The notes beneath the pieces are model-generated. The model had not been told where the DNA came from. It saw only the letters and a list, made by a program, of their open reading frames with translations, and searched no databases. From positions 1 to 29,348 of the forward strand of contig JBCDGG010000057.1 of NCBI GenBank assembly GCA_038757905.1: DNA of 29,348 bases, given 5' to 3'. Positions 14,323 to 22,318 of the stretch are shown in pieces. Each line of letters opens with the position of its first letter. The stretch's first letter is position 1. This DNA is from HLUCCA09 sp038757905 (GTDB lineage: Bacteria > Pseudomonadota > Alphaproteobacteria > Rhodobacterales > Rhodobacteraceae). A program made the position numbers and the translations under genes.

Positions 14323-14847
14323 TCATCCCTCGCGCTCGCTCTCGCGCGCCAGACGCTCGGCCTCGGCCTGCCGCTCGGCCGCGTAGGATCTGAAGCGCAG
14401 GCGGTAGATCAGGTTGGGCCGCTCGCCTTCCAACAGGTGAAACGTGACAGCCACGGCGATCACGGCCTGGGCCAGAACGAACAGCTGATCTGCCTGTGCA
14501 GCTTGCGACAGGTCTTGCGCCCCGCCGCCCAGCGCCATGACGAACCCTACGACAAACCGCGCCGGCAACAGGACGGCGAGCACGTAGGCCCAGGGCACAC
14601 GCAGGATCAACCCGACCCCCGCCGCAAGGGACAACATGCCGAGCGCGCCGGACCACCAGGGCGTGCCCGCCGCCAGAACCAGCGCGACCTCCAGCCCGCC
14701 GGAGGCGGCAAACCATGCCGCAATGGCCCACAGAACCAGCCCGGGGCGCCCCTTGGGATGGGCATGGGCGGCGTCGCGCGGGACATGCACCCATTGGTAG
14801 CCGTTCTTGTCCGGAACGGTGCGGATGAGGTCTCGCTGGTCTGACAT
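14323..14847 (-). CDS. Four-helix membrane protein of unknown function upstream of nuoA
   Basis: A 174-residue protein: a soluble N-terminus with NGYQWVHVPRDAAHAHPKGRPG, then four hydrophobic segments (about residues 37-55, 60-77, 80-100 and 115-135) and a charged C-terminal tail rich in Arg and Glu (AAERQAEAERLARESEREG). The start ATG at 14847 was chosen over an upstream in-frame ATG because the extra residues are low complexity; no clear ribosome binding site precedes it. I do not recognise the family. The same reading frame continues open for 41 codons after the TGA stop and encodes an acidic DDEP-repeat tail. It lies on the same strand as the nuo genes, but a gap and a likely promoter separate it from nuoA. 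Confidence 0.65.
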   Translation of the reverse strand: MSDQRDLIRTVPDKNGYQWVHVPRDAAHAHPKGRPGLVLWAIAAWFAASGGLEVALVLAAGTPWWSGALGMLSLAAGVGLILRVPWAYVLAVLLPARFVVGFVMALGGGAQDLSQAAQADQLFVLAQAVIAVAVTFHLLEGERPNLIYRLRFRSYAAERQAEAERLARESEREG

Positions 14848-14997
14848 CTGCGCTACGTCGGTCTGGGGCGGAGCGGCCGCGCGGGAGGGTCTTCGCGGTT
14901 CGCGTCGGTCGCGCGCGTCAGGTATGTCCCGCGCGGACGGGGTCAATGGCCGAGCGGCCGTCTGACTGCCAAGGGCACCTGCGGGCCGCGCGCCCGG

Positions 14998-15837
14998 TCA
15001 GCCCACAGGCCCGGGATCGGCCTGCGCGGGCAGCAGGCGCCGGGACATCAGCCAGCGTTGCCGGTAGCCGTAGCGCGCCGCCCGGGCGACATCCGTTTGA
15101 AAGCTGGCATTCACGACCGCTGCAACCGCGCCGCCGACGATGGGCACCACCTGCCCCGCCTTGCGCCCGGCGAGCGACATGCCGAGGTGTCGCGCCACGC
15201 GCTCCACCACCTTTTCGGTCACCCACTCGCCGCCCTTGTCCATGATCAGGCGCCCCTGCGGCGTCGTCAGCCACTCCGCCATGCGATTGACGTTCGAAAG
15301 CGTCTCGGTGCGCCCCTCCTCCGCCTGCATGGTCGCGATCTCGAGGATCAGCAGGCGAAAGGCGGCTTCGTCCTCAGACGTATCGGTGAAGCCATAGGCG
15401 CATCCGGTGGCGCGGACCGTGCGCGCCGACAGCGCGATGGTGGCCGGGATATCGGCCGTCATCCCGGCCGCCCCGAACCAGCCCGCGGCCGCCCCCGTCG
15501 CCGCGTTCGAGCCCATGGCCCAGGCCTGAACGGTGATCGCCGCGGCCTCGCACGCTTCCAGATCGTGGGGATCGTGGCTGGTGACGTCCGACAATGTCAG
15601 CCCGGCAAGGTTGTCCGCCGCGCGCAGTGCGGCGCGCAGCGCGTCGGGCGGCACGAGACGGGCAAAGGCGCCCCCGATCGGCGATGTGAGCCGCTCGGCC
15701 CCGCGTCCGAACCGGGTCGACCTCTGCTCCTCGTAGGCCTTCTGGGCCTTCAGCGCCTCCGCCACCGCGCGGGACGGCGAAGCGCCAAGGGGAGGGCCGG
15801 ACGAGGACGGATCGGACTGCGGTTGGGCATCGGTCAT
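14998..15837 (-). CDS. EcsC family protein
   Basis: A 279-residue protein resembling the EcsC family. These are soluble or membrane-associated proteins named after the third gene of the Bacillus ecs ABC locus, with no settled biochemical role. Matching features are the all-alpha layout and the glycine-rich hydrophobic stretches near the middle (AATGAAAGWFGAAGMTADIP) and close to the end (KAGQVVPIVGGAVAAVVNA), followed by FQTDVARAARYGYRQRW. The start ATG at 15837 has AAAGG about 9 bases upstream; an ATG at 15870 would overlap a likely -10 box and is rejected. It is followed by 150 bases before the next gene on the same strand and appears to be a single-gene unit. Confidence 0.8.
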   Translation of the reverse strand: MTDAQPQSDPSSSGPPLGASPSRAVAEALKAQKAYEEQRSTRFGRGAERLTSPIGGAFARLVPPDALRAALRAADNLAGLTLSDVTSHDPHDLEACEAAAITVQAWAMGSNAATGAAAGWFGAAGMTADIPATIALSARTVRATGCAYGFTDTSEDEAAFRLLILEIATMQAEEGRTETLSNVNRMAEWLTTPQGRLIMDKGGEWVTEKVVERVARHLGMSLAGRKAGQVVPIVGGAVAAVVNASFQTDVARAARYGYRQRWLMSRRLLPAQADPGPVG

Positions 15838-15867
15838 GGCGGGCGCCTTTCTACAGGGTACGCCCTT

Positions 15868-15895
15868 CATATAGGAAAGACGCGCGCCGCCTTAA
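15868..15895 (-). promoter_or_regulatory. Possible promoter of the EcsC family gene
   Basis: On the minus strand TTAAGG (15895-15890) and TATATG (15873-15868) are spaced 16 bases apart, ending about 30 bases before the chosen start. The -10 match is partial. Just upstream, AAGATC and GATCTT flank CCGTGCGC, forming a possible stem (near 15905-15924), with AAGATCCCG repeated directly. Confidence 0.33.
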
Positions 15896-16019
15896 GATCC
15901 CGCCTCAAGATCCCGTGCGCGATCTTGTCTGCCCGGGCCGGGCCCGGGGGACCCGCGATGCGCGGCGCCTGACCCATGAAAGACCATTGGAACGGGCGCG
16001 GGGAGCCGCCGGGCCACGT

Positions 16020-17240
16020 CTATTCGGCTGCGATATCCGGCGCCGCCTGCGCGGCCTCCTCGCGGATGATCTCTGCGATCACGTGGCAATCGCCGAGGCT
16101 GAAGGTCAGAGGCAGGCGCAGGTCGATCAGGCCGGCCAGAATGGCGTCGGTCTGCGGCAAGGGCTGCGGATCGGCATAGGCCCAATGGGCATAGCGCGAC
16201 GTGAAGGCGACGGGTTCCGCCGCCCCGAACCACTTCATCTCGACGCCGCGGGCGGCGCAGGATGCCAGAAACCGCTCGATCCGGTCCGCGGCCCAGTCCG
16301 GCAAAAGGAACTGAAACGAGGAGCCGACGAACGCCTCCTCCGCCGGGCGCTCGACGATACCGATGCCGGGGGCGCCGCGCAGCCCCTGTTCCAGCACCCG
16401 GTAGCGCGCCGTCCAGGCGGCGCAGTTCTCATCGAGCTGGCGCAGTTGCGGGCGCAGAATGGCGGCGCGCAGATTGTCCATCCGGCCCGAATTGTTGGGC
16501 ATGTCGAGCTTGACCCGCTCGAACGCCTCCGGCGGCGGGGCCGCGCGGTGGCGGGCAAAGAGCATGTAGCTGCCCGAGAGCAGCACCATCTTCGCCGCAA
16601 GATCCGCATCGTCGGTGACGATGAAACCGCCTTCGCCAGAGTTCATGTGCTTGTAGGTCTGGGTGGAGTAGCAGCCGATGGTGCCGTGCCGGCCGGAGGC
16701 CACGCCCCGTAAGCGCGCGCCCATGGTATGCGCGCAATCCTCCAATACGGTCAGGTCATGCTCGCGCGCTACTGTCATCAGCGCGTCCATGTCGCAGACA
16801 TGCCCCCGCATGTGCGACAGGAGGAGGACCCGCGCCTCCGGGTGGGCCTTTGCCTGCGCAGCAAGATGAGCGAGGTCGATGGTCAGTTGCTCCGTCACCT
16901 CAATGAAGACCGGCCGCGCGCTGACGCTGGCGATGGCCCCGGGCACGGGGGCCAGGGTAAAGGCGTTGGTCAGCACAGGCTCGCCCGGCTGCACGCCGAG
17001 CGCCCGGAGCGCGCAGGACATGGCATAGCCGCCCGAGGCGACCGCGAGGCAGTAGCGGGCGCCGGTGTAGGACGCGAACTCCTCTTCGAGAAGCGCGACC
17101 TCCCCCGCCTCCCGCTCTGCCAGATTGTACCGGTGCAACCGGCCGTGCTGCAGAACCTCCAACGCGGCCGCAATGCCGGCCTCGGGAATGGGCTCCTGCT
17201 GGGTAAAGCTGCCGTCGAACCGTTTCTGCGCCATGGCCAT
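16020..17240 (-). CDS. DegT/DnrJ/EryC1/StrS-type PLP-dependent aminotransferase-like protein
   Basis: A 406-residue fold-type I PLP enzyme of the family that makes amino sugars for surface glycans and antibiotics. D168 (LEDCAHTMG) would contact the PLP ring nitrogen and K197 (TQTYKHMNSGEGGF) forms the aldimine. The family's usual SFHxxK motif is here CYSTQTYKHMN, a divergent version that keeps the lysine and the SGEGG turn. The start ATG at 17240 follows AAAGGGGGC; a second ATG at 17234 is possible. No sugar biosynthesis genes are adjacent, so the substrate is unknown. It is divergent from the Fe-S carrier gene at 17378. Confidence 0.88.
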   Translation of the reverse strand: MAMAQKRFDGSFTQQEPIPEAGIAAALEVLQHGRLHRYNLAEREAGEVALLEEEFASYTGARYCLAVASGGYAMSCALRALGVQPGEPVLTNAFTLAPVPGAIASVSARPVFIEVTEQLTIDLAHLAAQAKAHPEARVLLLSHMRGHVCDMDALMTVAREHDLTVLEDCAHTMGARLRGVASGRHGTIGCYSTQTYKHMNSGEGGFIVTDDADLAAKMVLLSGSYMLFARHRAAPPPEAFERVKLDMPNNSGRMDNLRAAILRPQLRQLDENCAAWTARYRVLEQGLRGAPGIGIVERPAEEAFVGSSFQFLLPDWAADRIERFLASCAARGVEMKWFGAAEPVAFTSRYAHWAYADPQPLPQTDAILAGLIDLRLPLTFSLGDCHVIAEIIREEAAQAAPDIAAE

Positions 17241-17320
17241 GCCCCCTTTGAGGGAGTTGTGGCCGCTCGTGCCGCGCAGGTCAATCGCGCACGGCGTGTC
17301 CGTCAATCGGTGGCCGACCC

Positions 17321-17349
17321 TTGAGCGGCAGGTCGCTTTGCCCTATTTT
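17321..17349 (+). promoter_or_regulatory. Promoter of the A-type Fe-S carrier gene
   Basis: TTGAGC (17321-17326) and TATTTT (17344-17349) are spaced exactly 17 bases apart and end 28 bases before the start codon. This is one of the better sigma70-type matches in the window. Confidence 0.6.
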
Positions 17350-17377
17350 CACATGCAGCATAAAGGAGCGCTGTTTC

Positions 17378-17743
17378 ATGTTCGGCATCCCTGGAAAGCA
17401 AGCGGTGACGATGACCCCGGCGGCCGCCAAGCAGATCGCCAAGATCATGGCGCGCGATGGCGCCCAAGGTCTGAAGATCGGCGTGAAGAAAGGCGGCTGC
17501 GCCGGCATGGAATACACCATGGACTACGCGCAGGAGGTCAGCCCGAACGACGAGATCGTCGAGCAGGACGGCGCGCGCGTGATGATCGCGCCCATGGCAC
17601 AGATGTTCCTGTTCGGAACCGAGATCGACTACGAGGTGTCGCTCCTCGAAGCGGGGTTCAAGTTCAAGAACCCCAACGTCACCGAAGCCTGCGGGTGCGG
17701 CGAATCCATCAAGTTCGACGAGACGCTGACCGCGAAGGGCTGA
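17378..17743 (+). CDS. HesB/IscA/SufA family A-type iron-sulfur carrier
   Basis: A 121-residue A-type carrier that receives Fe-S clusters from the assembly scaffold and passes them to target proteins. The three cluster cysteines are present: C41 (KKGGCAGMEY) and C105 and C107 (ACGCGESI). The start ATG at 17378 follows AAAGGAG with a 9-base gap; an in-frame upstream start lies inside the promoter and is rejected. It stands alone rather than in an isc or suf operon. Complex I, with many clusters encoded in the same window, is an obvious client, but this is not shown by the sequence. Its 3' end overlaps a minus-strand gene by 35 bases. Confidence 0.9.
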   Translation: MFGIPGKQAVTMTPAAAKQIAKIMARDGAQGLKIGVKKGGCAGMEYTMDYAQEVSPNDEIVEQDGARVMIAPMAQMFLFGTEIDYEVSLLEAGFKFKNPNVTEACGCGESIKFDETLTAKG

Positions 17744-17942
17744 TCCGGAAGGACAGGCCGGCCAGAACGCGCGCGGCCCGCTTTCGCATGAAGGCGGCGA
17801 TGGCGGCGCGAATGCGGCCGCGGCGGCGCGCCCGGGCGGTCCGGGCAGCGGCGATTTCCATTTCTGCAAACATGGCTCGTTCGCGCCTGTAGGCTGTGTC
17901 GGCTTGCTCCGGGATGGACAGGGGGCAAAGGATCGGCATCAT
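17709..17942 (-). CDS. Small basic protein of unknown function
   Basis: A 77-residue frame starting ATG-ATG at 17942 with GAGGGAG about 8 bases upstream, a strong ribosome binding site. The product is helical and very basic: ERAMFAEMEIAAARTARARRRGR, then AAFMRKRAARVLAG, with few acidic residues after position 35. I do not recognise a family. It is divergent from the LysR gene, about 110 bases away, and convergent with the Fe-S carrier gene, overlapping its last 35 bases. The good ribosome binding site is the main support; the overlap with a real gene weakens it. Confidence 0.45.
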   Translation of the reverse strand: MMPILCPLSIPEQADTAYRRERAMFAEMEIAAARTARARRRGRIRAAIAAFMRKRAARVLAGLSFRISPSRSASRRT

Positions 17943-18051
17943 TGCAGGGGCTCCCTCGTATCGTCTGGGGTGTCGACGGGATCGACGGAAACAGATTAGG
18001 GATGCCACGCCAGCGTGCGGAGCCGCCAAAATTGAAGAGTGGGTTTCAAGA

Positions 18052-18924
18052 ATGAAAGTCGCCGACTGGGAAGACTATGCCTGTTTCACGGAGGTCGCGC
18101 GCCACGGGGGGCTGCGCGGCGCGGCGGAGGCGCTGCAGGTGTCCGTCCCGACGGTGAGCCGCCGCATGCGTGCGTTCGAGGCGCGGCTCGGGCGCCGCCT
18201 CTTTCTGCACGGCGCGGCGGGCTATACCCTGACAGCAGAGGGCCGTGCGCTCTGGGAGCGCACCCAGCGCATGGAAGCCGCCGCCGCCGAGATCGAGGGG
18301 TGGCGGGCCTCGGCCACCGGCCCGGTGCCGGTGCGCATTTCGGCGGGAACCTGGACGGCGCTGCATTTCACCGAGCGGCTGCGCGAGATCTGGAGCCCCG
18401 GCGCGATCTGGCTGCCCGAGCTTGTCCATTGCGAGCGTCCGATGGACCTCGCCCGCCGCGAGATCGACATCGGCCTGCGCAATGAACGCCCAGAGCAGCC
18501 CTGGCTGGCAGGGCGCCGGGTCGGCACGACCCAGTTCGCCATCTTCGCCGCCGGACCGGAGATCGCCGGTTGGATCGGCCCGTCCGAGGACGCGCCCAAG
18601 ACGAAATCTGCGCGCTGGCTGGAGGCCGAGCACGGCGCGGAGATCGTGACGCGCGCCAACGCGCCGCTCTTTGCGCTGCAGCTGGCGCGCGCCGGGGTCG
18701 GCCGCGTCGTCCTGCCCCTGTCGGTGGGCGACGGGCGCGACGATCTGGTCCGTCTCTCCGATCCGATCGCCGAGCTTGAGAGCGAGCAGTGGCTGGTGCT
18801 GCACCAGGACACGCGGCACGACCCGCCGATCCGGGCCGCCGCCGACGCGTTGGCCGCCTTCTTCACCCGTGAGGCGCGGGAGCAGGCCACCCCGATATCC
18901 GCCGAACACGCGGATGGGATGTGA
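18052..18924 (+). CDS. LysR-family transcriptional regulator
   Basis: A 290-residue regulator. The N-terminal winged helix-turn-helix (about residues 8-65: FTEVARHGGLRGAAEALQVS, then TVSRRMRAFEARLGRRLF) is typical of LysR proteins, and a periplasmic-binding-like effector domain follows (about 90-280). The start ATG at 18052 gives the usual N-terminus beginning with a Trp-Glu-Asp segment just before the HTH. The effector is unknown. LysR genes often control a divergent neighbour, here the small basic protein at 17709-17942. Downstream it is followed after only 3 bases by the TfoX-like gene, so a five- or six-gene plus-strand transcript through GNAT is possible. Confidence 0.92.
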   Translation: MKVADWEDYACFTEVARHGGLRGAAEALQVSVPTVSRRMRAFEARLGRRLFLHGAAGYTLTAEGRALWERTQRMEAAAAEIEGWRASATGPVPVRISAGTWTALHFTERLREIWSPGAIWLPELVHCERPMDLARREIDIGLRNERPEQPWLAGRRVGTTQFAIFAAGPEIAGWIGPSEDAPKTKSARWLEAEHGAEIVTRANAPLFALQLARAGVGRVVLPLSVGDGRDDLVRLSDPIAELESEQWLVLHQDTRHDPPIRAAADALAAFFTREAREQATPISAEHADGM

Positions 18925-18927
18925 GCC

Positions 18928-19260
18928 ATGGCCGTCGCTAAAGCCGACCTCGCCGCCGCGCTCGACCTGTTCGCGGGGCTGGGCGCCGAGATTACGCATC
19001 GGGCCATGATGGGGGGCGAGATCCTCTATGCCGATGGGCAGATTTTCGCCGCGATCATGGGCGACGCCGGGGTGCATATCCGCGCCAAGGGCGCGCTGGC
19101 CGAGCGTCTGGAGGAAGCCGGTGCCACGCAGTTCATATGGGTGCGCCCCTCGGACGGCCGCGCGATGCCCATGGGCTACTGGTCTCTCCCGGAGGACGCC
19201 CTTGACGCGCCGGAGGAGGCTTGCGATTGGGCGAAATCGGCACTTGAGGCGGGGGATTGA
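18928..19260 (+). CDS. TfoX/Sxy N-terminal domain protein
   Basis: A 110-residue protein matching the N-terminal domain of TfoX/Sxy: GLGAEITHRAMMGGEILYADGQIFAAIMG near residues 16-45, then YWSLPEDALD. In enteric bacteria full-length TfoX is a competence activator, but stand-alone N-terminal domains are widespread and mostly uncharacterised, so a competence role should not be assumed. It starts 3 bases after the LysR stop and ends 3 bases before tpiA, which suggests coupled expression. Confidence 0.8.
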   Translation: MAVAKADLAAALDLFAGLGAEITHRAMMGGEILYADGQIFAAIMGDAGVHIRAKGALAERLEEAGATQFIWVRPSDGRAMPMGYWSLPEDALDAPEEACDWAKSALEAGD

Positions 19261-19263
19261 GCC

Positions 19264-20016
19264 ATGGCGCGCAAATTGGCGGCGGGAAACTGGAAGATGA
19301 ACGGAACCGGCGCAGCGCTGGCCGAGGCCAAGGCGCTGGCGGCCGCCCATCCTGCGCCGGGATGCGAGGTGCTGCTCTGCCCGCCGGCGACGCTGGTGCA
19401 CCGCATGGCCGAGGCGCTGGCGGGCACCAGGATCCTGACCGGCGGGCAGGATTGCCATGCGGGCGCGTCCGGCGCCCATACCGGCGACATCGCGGCGGAA
19501 ATGCTCGCCGATGCCGGTGCCGGCCATGTGATCCTGGGGCATTCCGAGCGCCGCGCGGACCATGACGAGCAGGACGCTGACGTCGCCGCCAAGGTGGATG
19601 CCGCGCGCCGGGCCGGGCTCGTCGCGATCCTCTGCGTCGGCGAGACCGAGGCGCAGCGCGATGCCGGGGACACGCTCGACATCGTCTCCTCGCAACTGTC
19701 GGGCAGCCTGCCCGGCGGTATCACGGCCGCGCATCTCGTCGTCGCCTACGAACCTGTCTGGGCCATCGGCACGGGCCGCACGCCGACGCTGTCGGAAATC
19801 GCCGAGGTCCACGATCATCTGCGCGATGAACTGGCCACGGCCATCGGATCCGGCGCGCGTGACGTGCCGCTGCTCTATGGCGGCTCGGTGAAGCCGGGCA
19901 ACGCGGCGGAGATCTTCGCCGTCTCCAACGTCGACGGGGCGCTGGTGGGCGGCGCCTCGCTGAAAGCGGCAGACTTTTCGGCGATCGTCTCCGCGCTGGA
20001 GGGTGCGGCATCCTGA
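19264..20016 (+). CDS. tpiA: Triosephosphate isomerase
   Basis: A 250-residue glycolytic enzyme interconverting dihydroxyacetone phosphate and glyceraldehyde 3-phosphate. All catalytic residues are visible: K11 (GNWKMNG), H93 (LGHSERR) and E163 (AYEPVWAIGTG), plus the phosphate-binding YGGSVKPGN near the end. The length is normal. It starts 3 bases after the TfoX-like gene. Its stop overlaps the apparent CTG start of the iron permease gene (CTGA), an unusual pairing of a central metabolic gene with a transporter. A second tpi copy may exist elsewhere in the genome; that cannot be seen here. Confidence 0.97.
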   Translation: MARKLAAGNWKMNGTGAALAEAKALAAAHPAPGCEVLLCPPATLVHRMAEALAGTRILTGGQDCHAGASGAHTGDIAAEMLADAGAGHVILGHSERRADHDEQDADVAAKVDAARRAGLVAILCVGETEAQRDAGDTLDIVSSQLSGSLPGGITAAHLVVAYEPVWAIGTGRTPTLSEIAEVHDHLRDELATAIGSGARDVPLLYGGSVKPGNAAEIFAVSNVDGALVGGASLKAADFSAIVSALEGAAS

Positions 20017-21713
20017 GGACGGGGCAAACGCCCTCCTCCGCGGCGGGTTGGCTGCGAGGGCTGGCCCTCGTCGCCGCAGGGATCTGCCTGTTGCCCATGG
20101 CCGCGGTCGCCATCGCGGCGATGCTCGGCACGACCGACACGCTCGCGCATCTCGCAGAGACGGTCCTCTGGCGCTACACGTGGACGACGCTCGTCCTGGT
20201 GGCGCTGGTGGCGCTGGGAACGGCGGCCATCGGCACCGGCGCGGCCTGGCTTGTGACCATGACGCGGTTCCCCGGCGTGCGGTTCTTCGAGGTCGCCCTC
20301 GCGCTGCCGTTCGCCTTTCCCGCCTATGTCCTGGCCTATGCCTATACCGATCTTCTGGATCATCCGGGCGCCGTTCAGAGCACGCTGCGCGCCGTCACCG
20401 GATGGGGCCCGCGCGATTACTGGTTTCCCGAAATCCGGTCGGTCGGCGGGGCGGCGCTCATGCTGATCCTCGTGTTGTACCCGTATGTCTACCTGCTCAC
20501 CCGCGCGGCTTTTCTGCAGCAATCGGCCACGGCCAATCTCGCCGCGCGTGCGCTGGGCGAAAGCACATGGGGCGCGTTCTGGCGGGTGTCGCTGCCGATG
20601 GCGCGCCCCGCCATTGCCGGCGGCGTGCTGCTGGCGGTGATGGAGACCATCGCGGATTTCGGCACGGTGTCGTACTTCGCGGTGCAGACCTTCGCGACCG
20701 GGATCTACACGTCCTGGTTCGGGATGGCGGATCGCGCCGCGGCGGCGCAACTGGCGCTGTGCCTGCTGGCCTTCGCCCTGTGCCTTGCGATGCTCGAGCG
20801 GATCCAGCGCGGCGGTGCCCGTCACCATGGCGCCGGCCGGCGCTTCGAGACGATGCCGCCGACGGACCTGCAGGGCTGGTACAGATGGGGCGCCGTTGGG
20901 GTCTGCGCGCTTCCCGTCATCCTGGGCTTCGCGCTGCCCATGGTTCTGCTGATCGAAATGGGGATCGGCTCCGAACAGGATCTGCTGTCGCGCCGCTATC
21001 AGCGCTTCATTCAGAACTCGCTTACACTCGCCGGTGTTGCCGCCGTCGTTACCGTCGGCGCGGCGATCTCGATCGCGTTCTTCCAGCGCCTCGTGCCCGG
21101 GCGCCTGTCCTCCGCGGCGGGGAACGTGGCCCGCATCGGCTATGCCGTGCCGGGCGGTGTGATCGCCGTGGGGCTTCTGGTGCCCTTCGCGGCGTTCGAC
21201 AACGCCCTCGACGCCGTGATGGAGGCCTGGTTCGACATCAATACCGGGCTGCTTCTGACAGGGTCGATCTGGCTCCTCGTGGTGGCCTACATGGTGCGGT
21301 TCATGGCGGCGGCGCTCAACACCTATGACAGTGGCCTGACGACGATCCATCCGAATGCCGACGCCGTCGCCCGGACGCTCGGCGCCACCCCGTCGGGCAT
21401 GCTGCGCCGGGTTCACCTGCCGATCCTGCGGCCCACCGTGCTGACCGCGCTGCTGATCGTGTTCGTCGATGTGATGAAGGAGTTGCCGGCGACCCTGATC
21501 ATGCGGCCGTTCAACTTCGACACGCTCGCGGTGCAGGCCCACCGGCTCGCGGCCGACGAGCGCCTCGCCGGAGCTGCTGTGCCGTCTCTCGTCATCGTGG
21601 CCGTCGGCTTGCTGCCGGTGATCCTGGTCTGCCGCGCGCTGGGACGGCGCAAGGATGCCCCGCATCCCGGGGCAGGGGGCCCCGATCCGAAGATCGCCCG
21701 GGGCCGGACATGA
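20013..21713 (+). CDS. Fbp-type ferric iron ABC transporter permease (two-domain)
   Basis: A permease of about 566 residues with two homologous halves, each ending in an EAA loop that docks the ATPase: AARALGESTWGAFWRVSLPM (about residues 177-196) and VARTLGATPSGMLRRVHLPI (about 450-470). This is the architecture of FbpB/AfuB ferric permeases. No ATG or GTG lies early enough. TTG at 20091 or ATG at 20097 would cut off half of the first helix (GLALVAAGICLLPMAAVAIA), so translation probably begins at CTG 20013, which overlaps the tpiA stop and has GGAGGG nine bases upstream. The start is uncertain. The binding-protein gene is at 22968-23999 on the other strand; no ATPase gene is in view. Confidence 0.88.
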   Translation: MRTGQTPSSAAGWLRGLALVAAGICLLPMAAVAIAAMLGTTDTLAHLAETVLWRYTWTTLVLVALVALGTAAIGTGAAWLVTMTRFPGVRFFEVALALPFAFPAYVLAYAYTDLLDHPGAVQSTLRAVTGWGPRDYWFPEIRSVGGAALMLILVLYPYVYLLTRAAFLQQSATANLAARALGESTWGAFWRVSLPMARPAIAGGVLLAVMETIADFGTVSYFAVQTFATGIYTSWFGMADRAAAAQLALCLLAFALCLAMLERIQRGGARHHGAGRRFETMPPTDLQGWYRWGAVGVCALPVILGFALPMVLLIEMGIGSEQDLLSRRYQRFIQNSLTLAGVAAVVTVGAAISIAFFQRLVPGRLSSAAGNVARIGYAVPGGVIAVGLLVPFAAFDNALDAVMEAWFDINTGLLLTGSIWLLVVAYMVRFMAAALNTYDSGLTTIHPNADAVARTLGATPSGMLRRVHLPILRPTVLTALLIVFVDVMKELPATLIMRPFNFDTLAVQAHRLAADERLAGAAVPSLVIVAVGLLPVILVCRALGRRKDAPHPGAGGPDPKIARGRT

Positions 21714-22306
21714 CCGCCCCCGCCGCCCCGCCGCTCACCCTGCCCGATGCCGTCGCCGATCTCGTCCGCGACACCTACGACAGGGCGAGCGCCATCCTGG
21801 AATATGGCTCCGGCGGCTCCACCGTGCTGGCCGCCGAACGCGGCAAGCCGTGCCTGACGGTCGAGAATGACAGGGCCTGGGGCAAAGGTGTGGCCGCGTG
21901 GCTGGACCATGCCCATCCCGGGCACGGCGTCCGCTTGCACCTCGTCTATATCGGGCCGACCCGGAAATGGGGCCGGCCCTCGAAAACGCAGGCGCCCCTC
22001 TGGCGGTGGCGCTACAAGGCGTATCCGACCTCCGTCTGGAACCGGCGGGATCTGACGCCGCCCGATGTGATCCTGATCGACGGGCGGTTCCGCCCCGCCT
22101 GCTTTCTGACCTCGCTGCTGCGCCTGGATCGGCCGGCCACGCTCTTATGGGACGATTATGAGGGGCGGCCGGAGTATCGCGTGGTCGAGCGCGTGCTCGC
22201 GCCCGCCCGCATGGTGGAACGCATGGCCGTCTTCCGCGCCCAGCCCGGCCTCGTCACGAAGGCTGACCTGTCCGCGTTCAAGTCTTACTTTCACGACCCC
22301 GAGTAA
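21710..22306 (+). CDS. Methyltransferase-like protein of unknown function
   Basis: A 198-residue protein whose ATG overlaps the permease stop as ATGA, indicating coupling. AILEYGSGGSTVLAA (about residues 28-42) looks like the glycine-rich motif I of class I SAM-dependent methyltransferases, with an acidic residue in the right place (LTVEND), and PDVILIDGRFRPAC resembles the motif IV strand. No specific methyltransferase subfamily is recognised and the protein is short for a full domain. The assignment is tentative. Confidence 0.6.
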   Translation: MTAPAAPPLTLPDAVADLVRDTYDRASAILEYGSGGSTVLAAERGKPCLTVENDRAWGKGVAAWLDHAHPGHGVRLHLVYIGPTRKWGRPSKTQAPLWRWRYKAYPTSVWNRRDLTPPDVILIDGRFRPACFLTSLLRLDRPATLLWDDYEGRPEYRVVERVLAPARMVERMAVFRAQPGLVTKADLSAFKSYFHDPE

Positions 22307-22318
22307 CAGGCTGCGATC

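Noticed and set aside
18046..19818. A 590-codon minus-strand frame opposite LysR, the TfoX-like gene and tpiA
   Set aside because: It is antisense to three well-supported genes, rich in Arg, Gly, His and Asp, with no family signature.
19875..21665. A 596-codon minus-strand frame opposite the iron permease
   Set aside because: The product is a His/Arg/Asp/Gln-rich shadow of a membrane protein gene, with no ribosome binding site or homology that I recognise.
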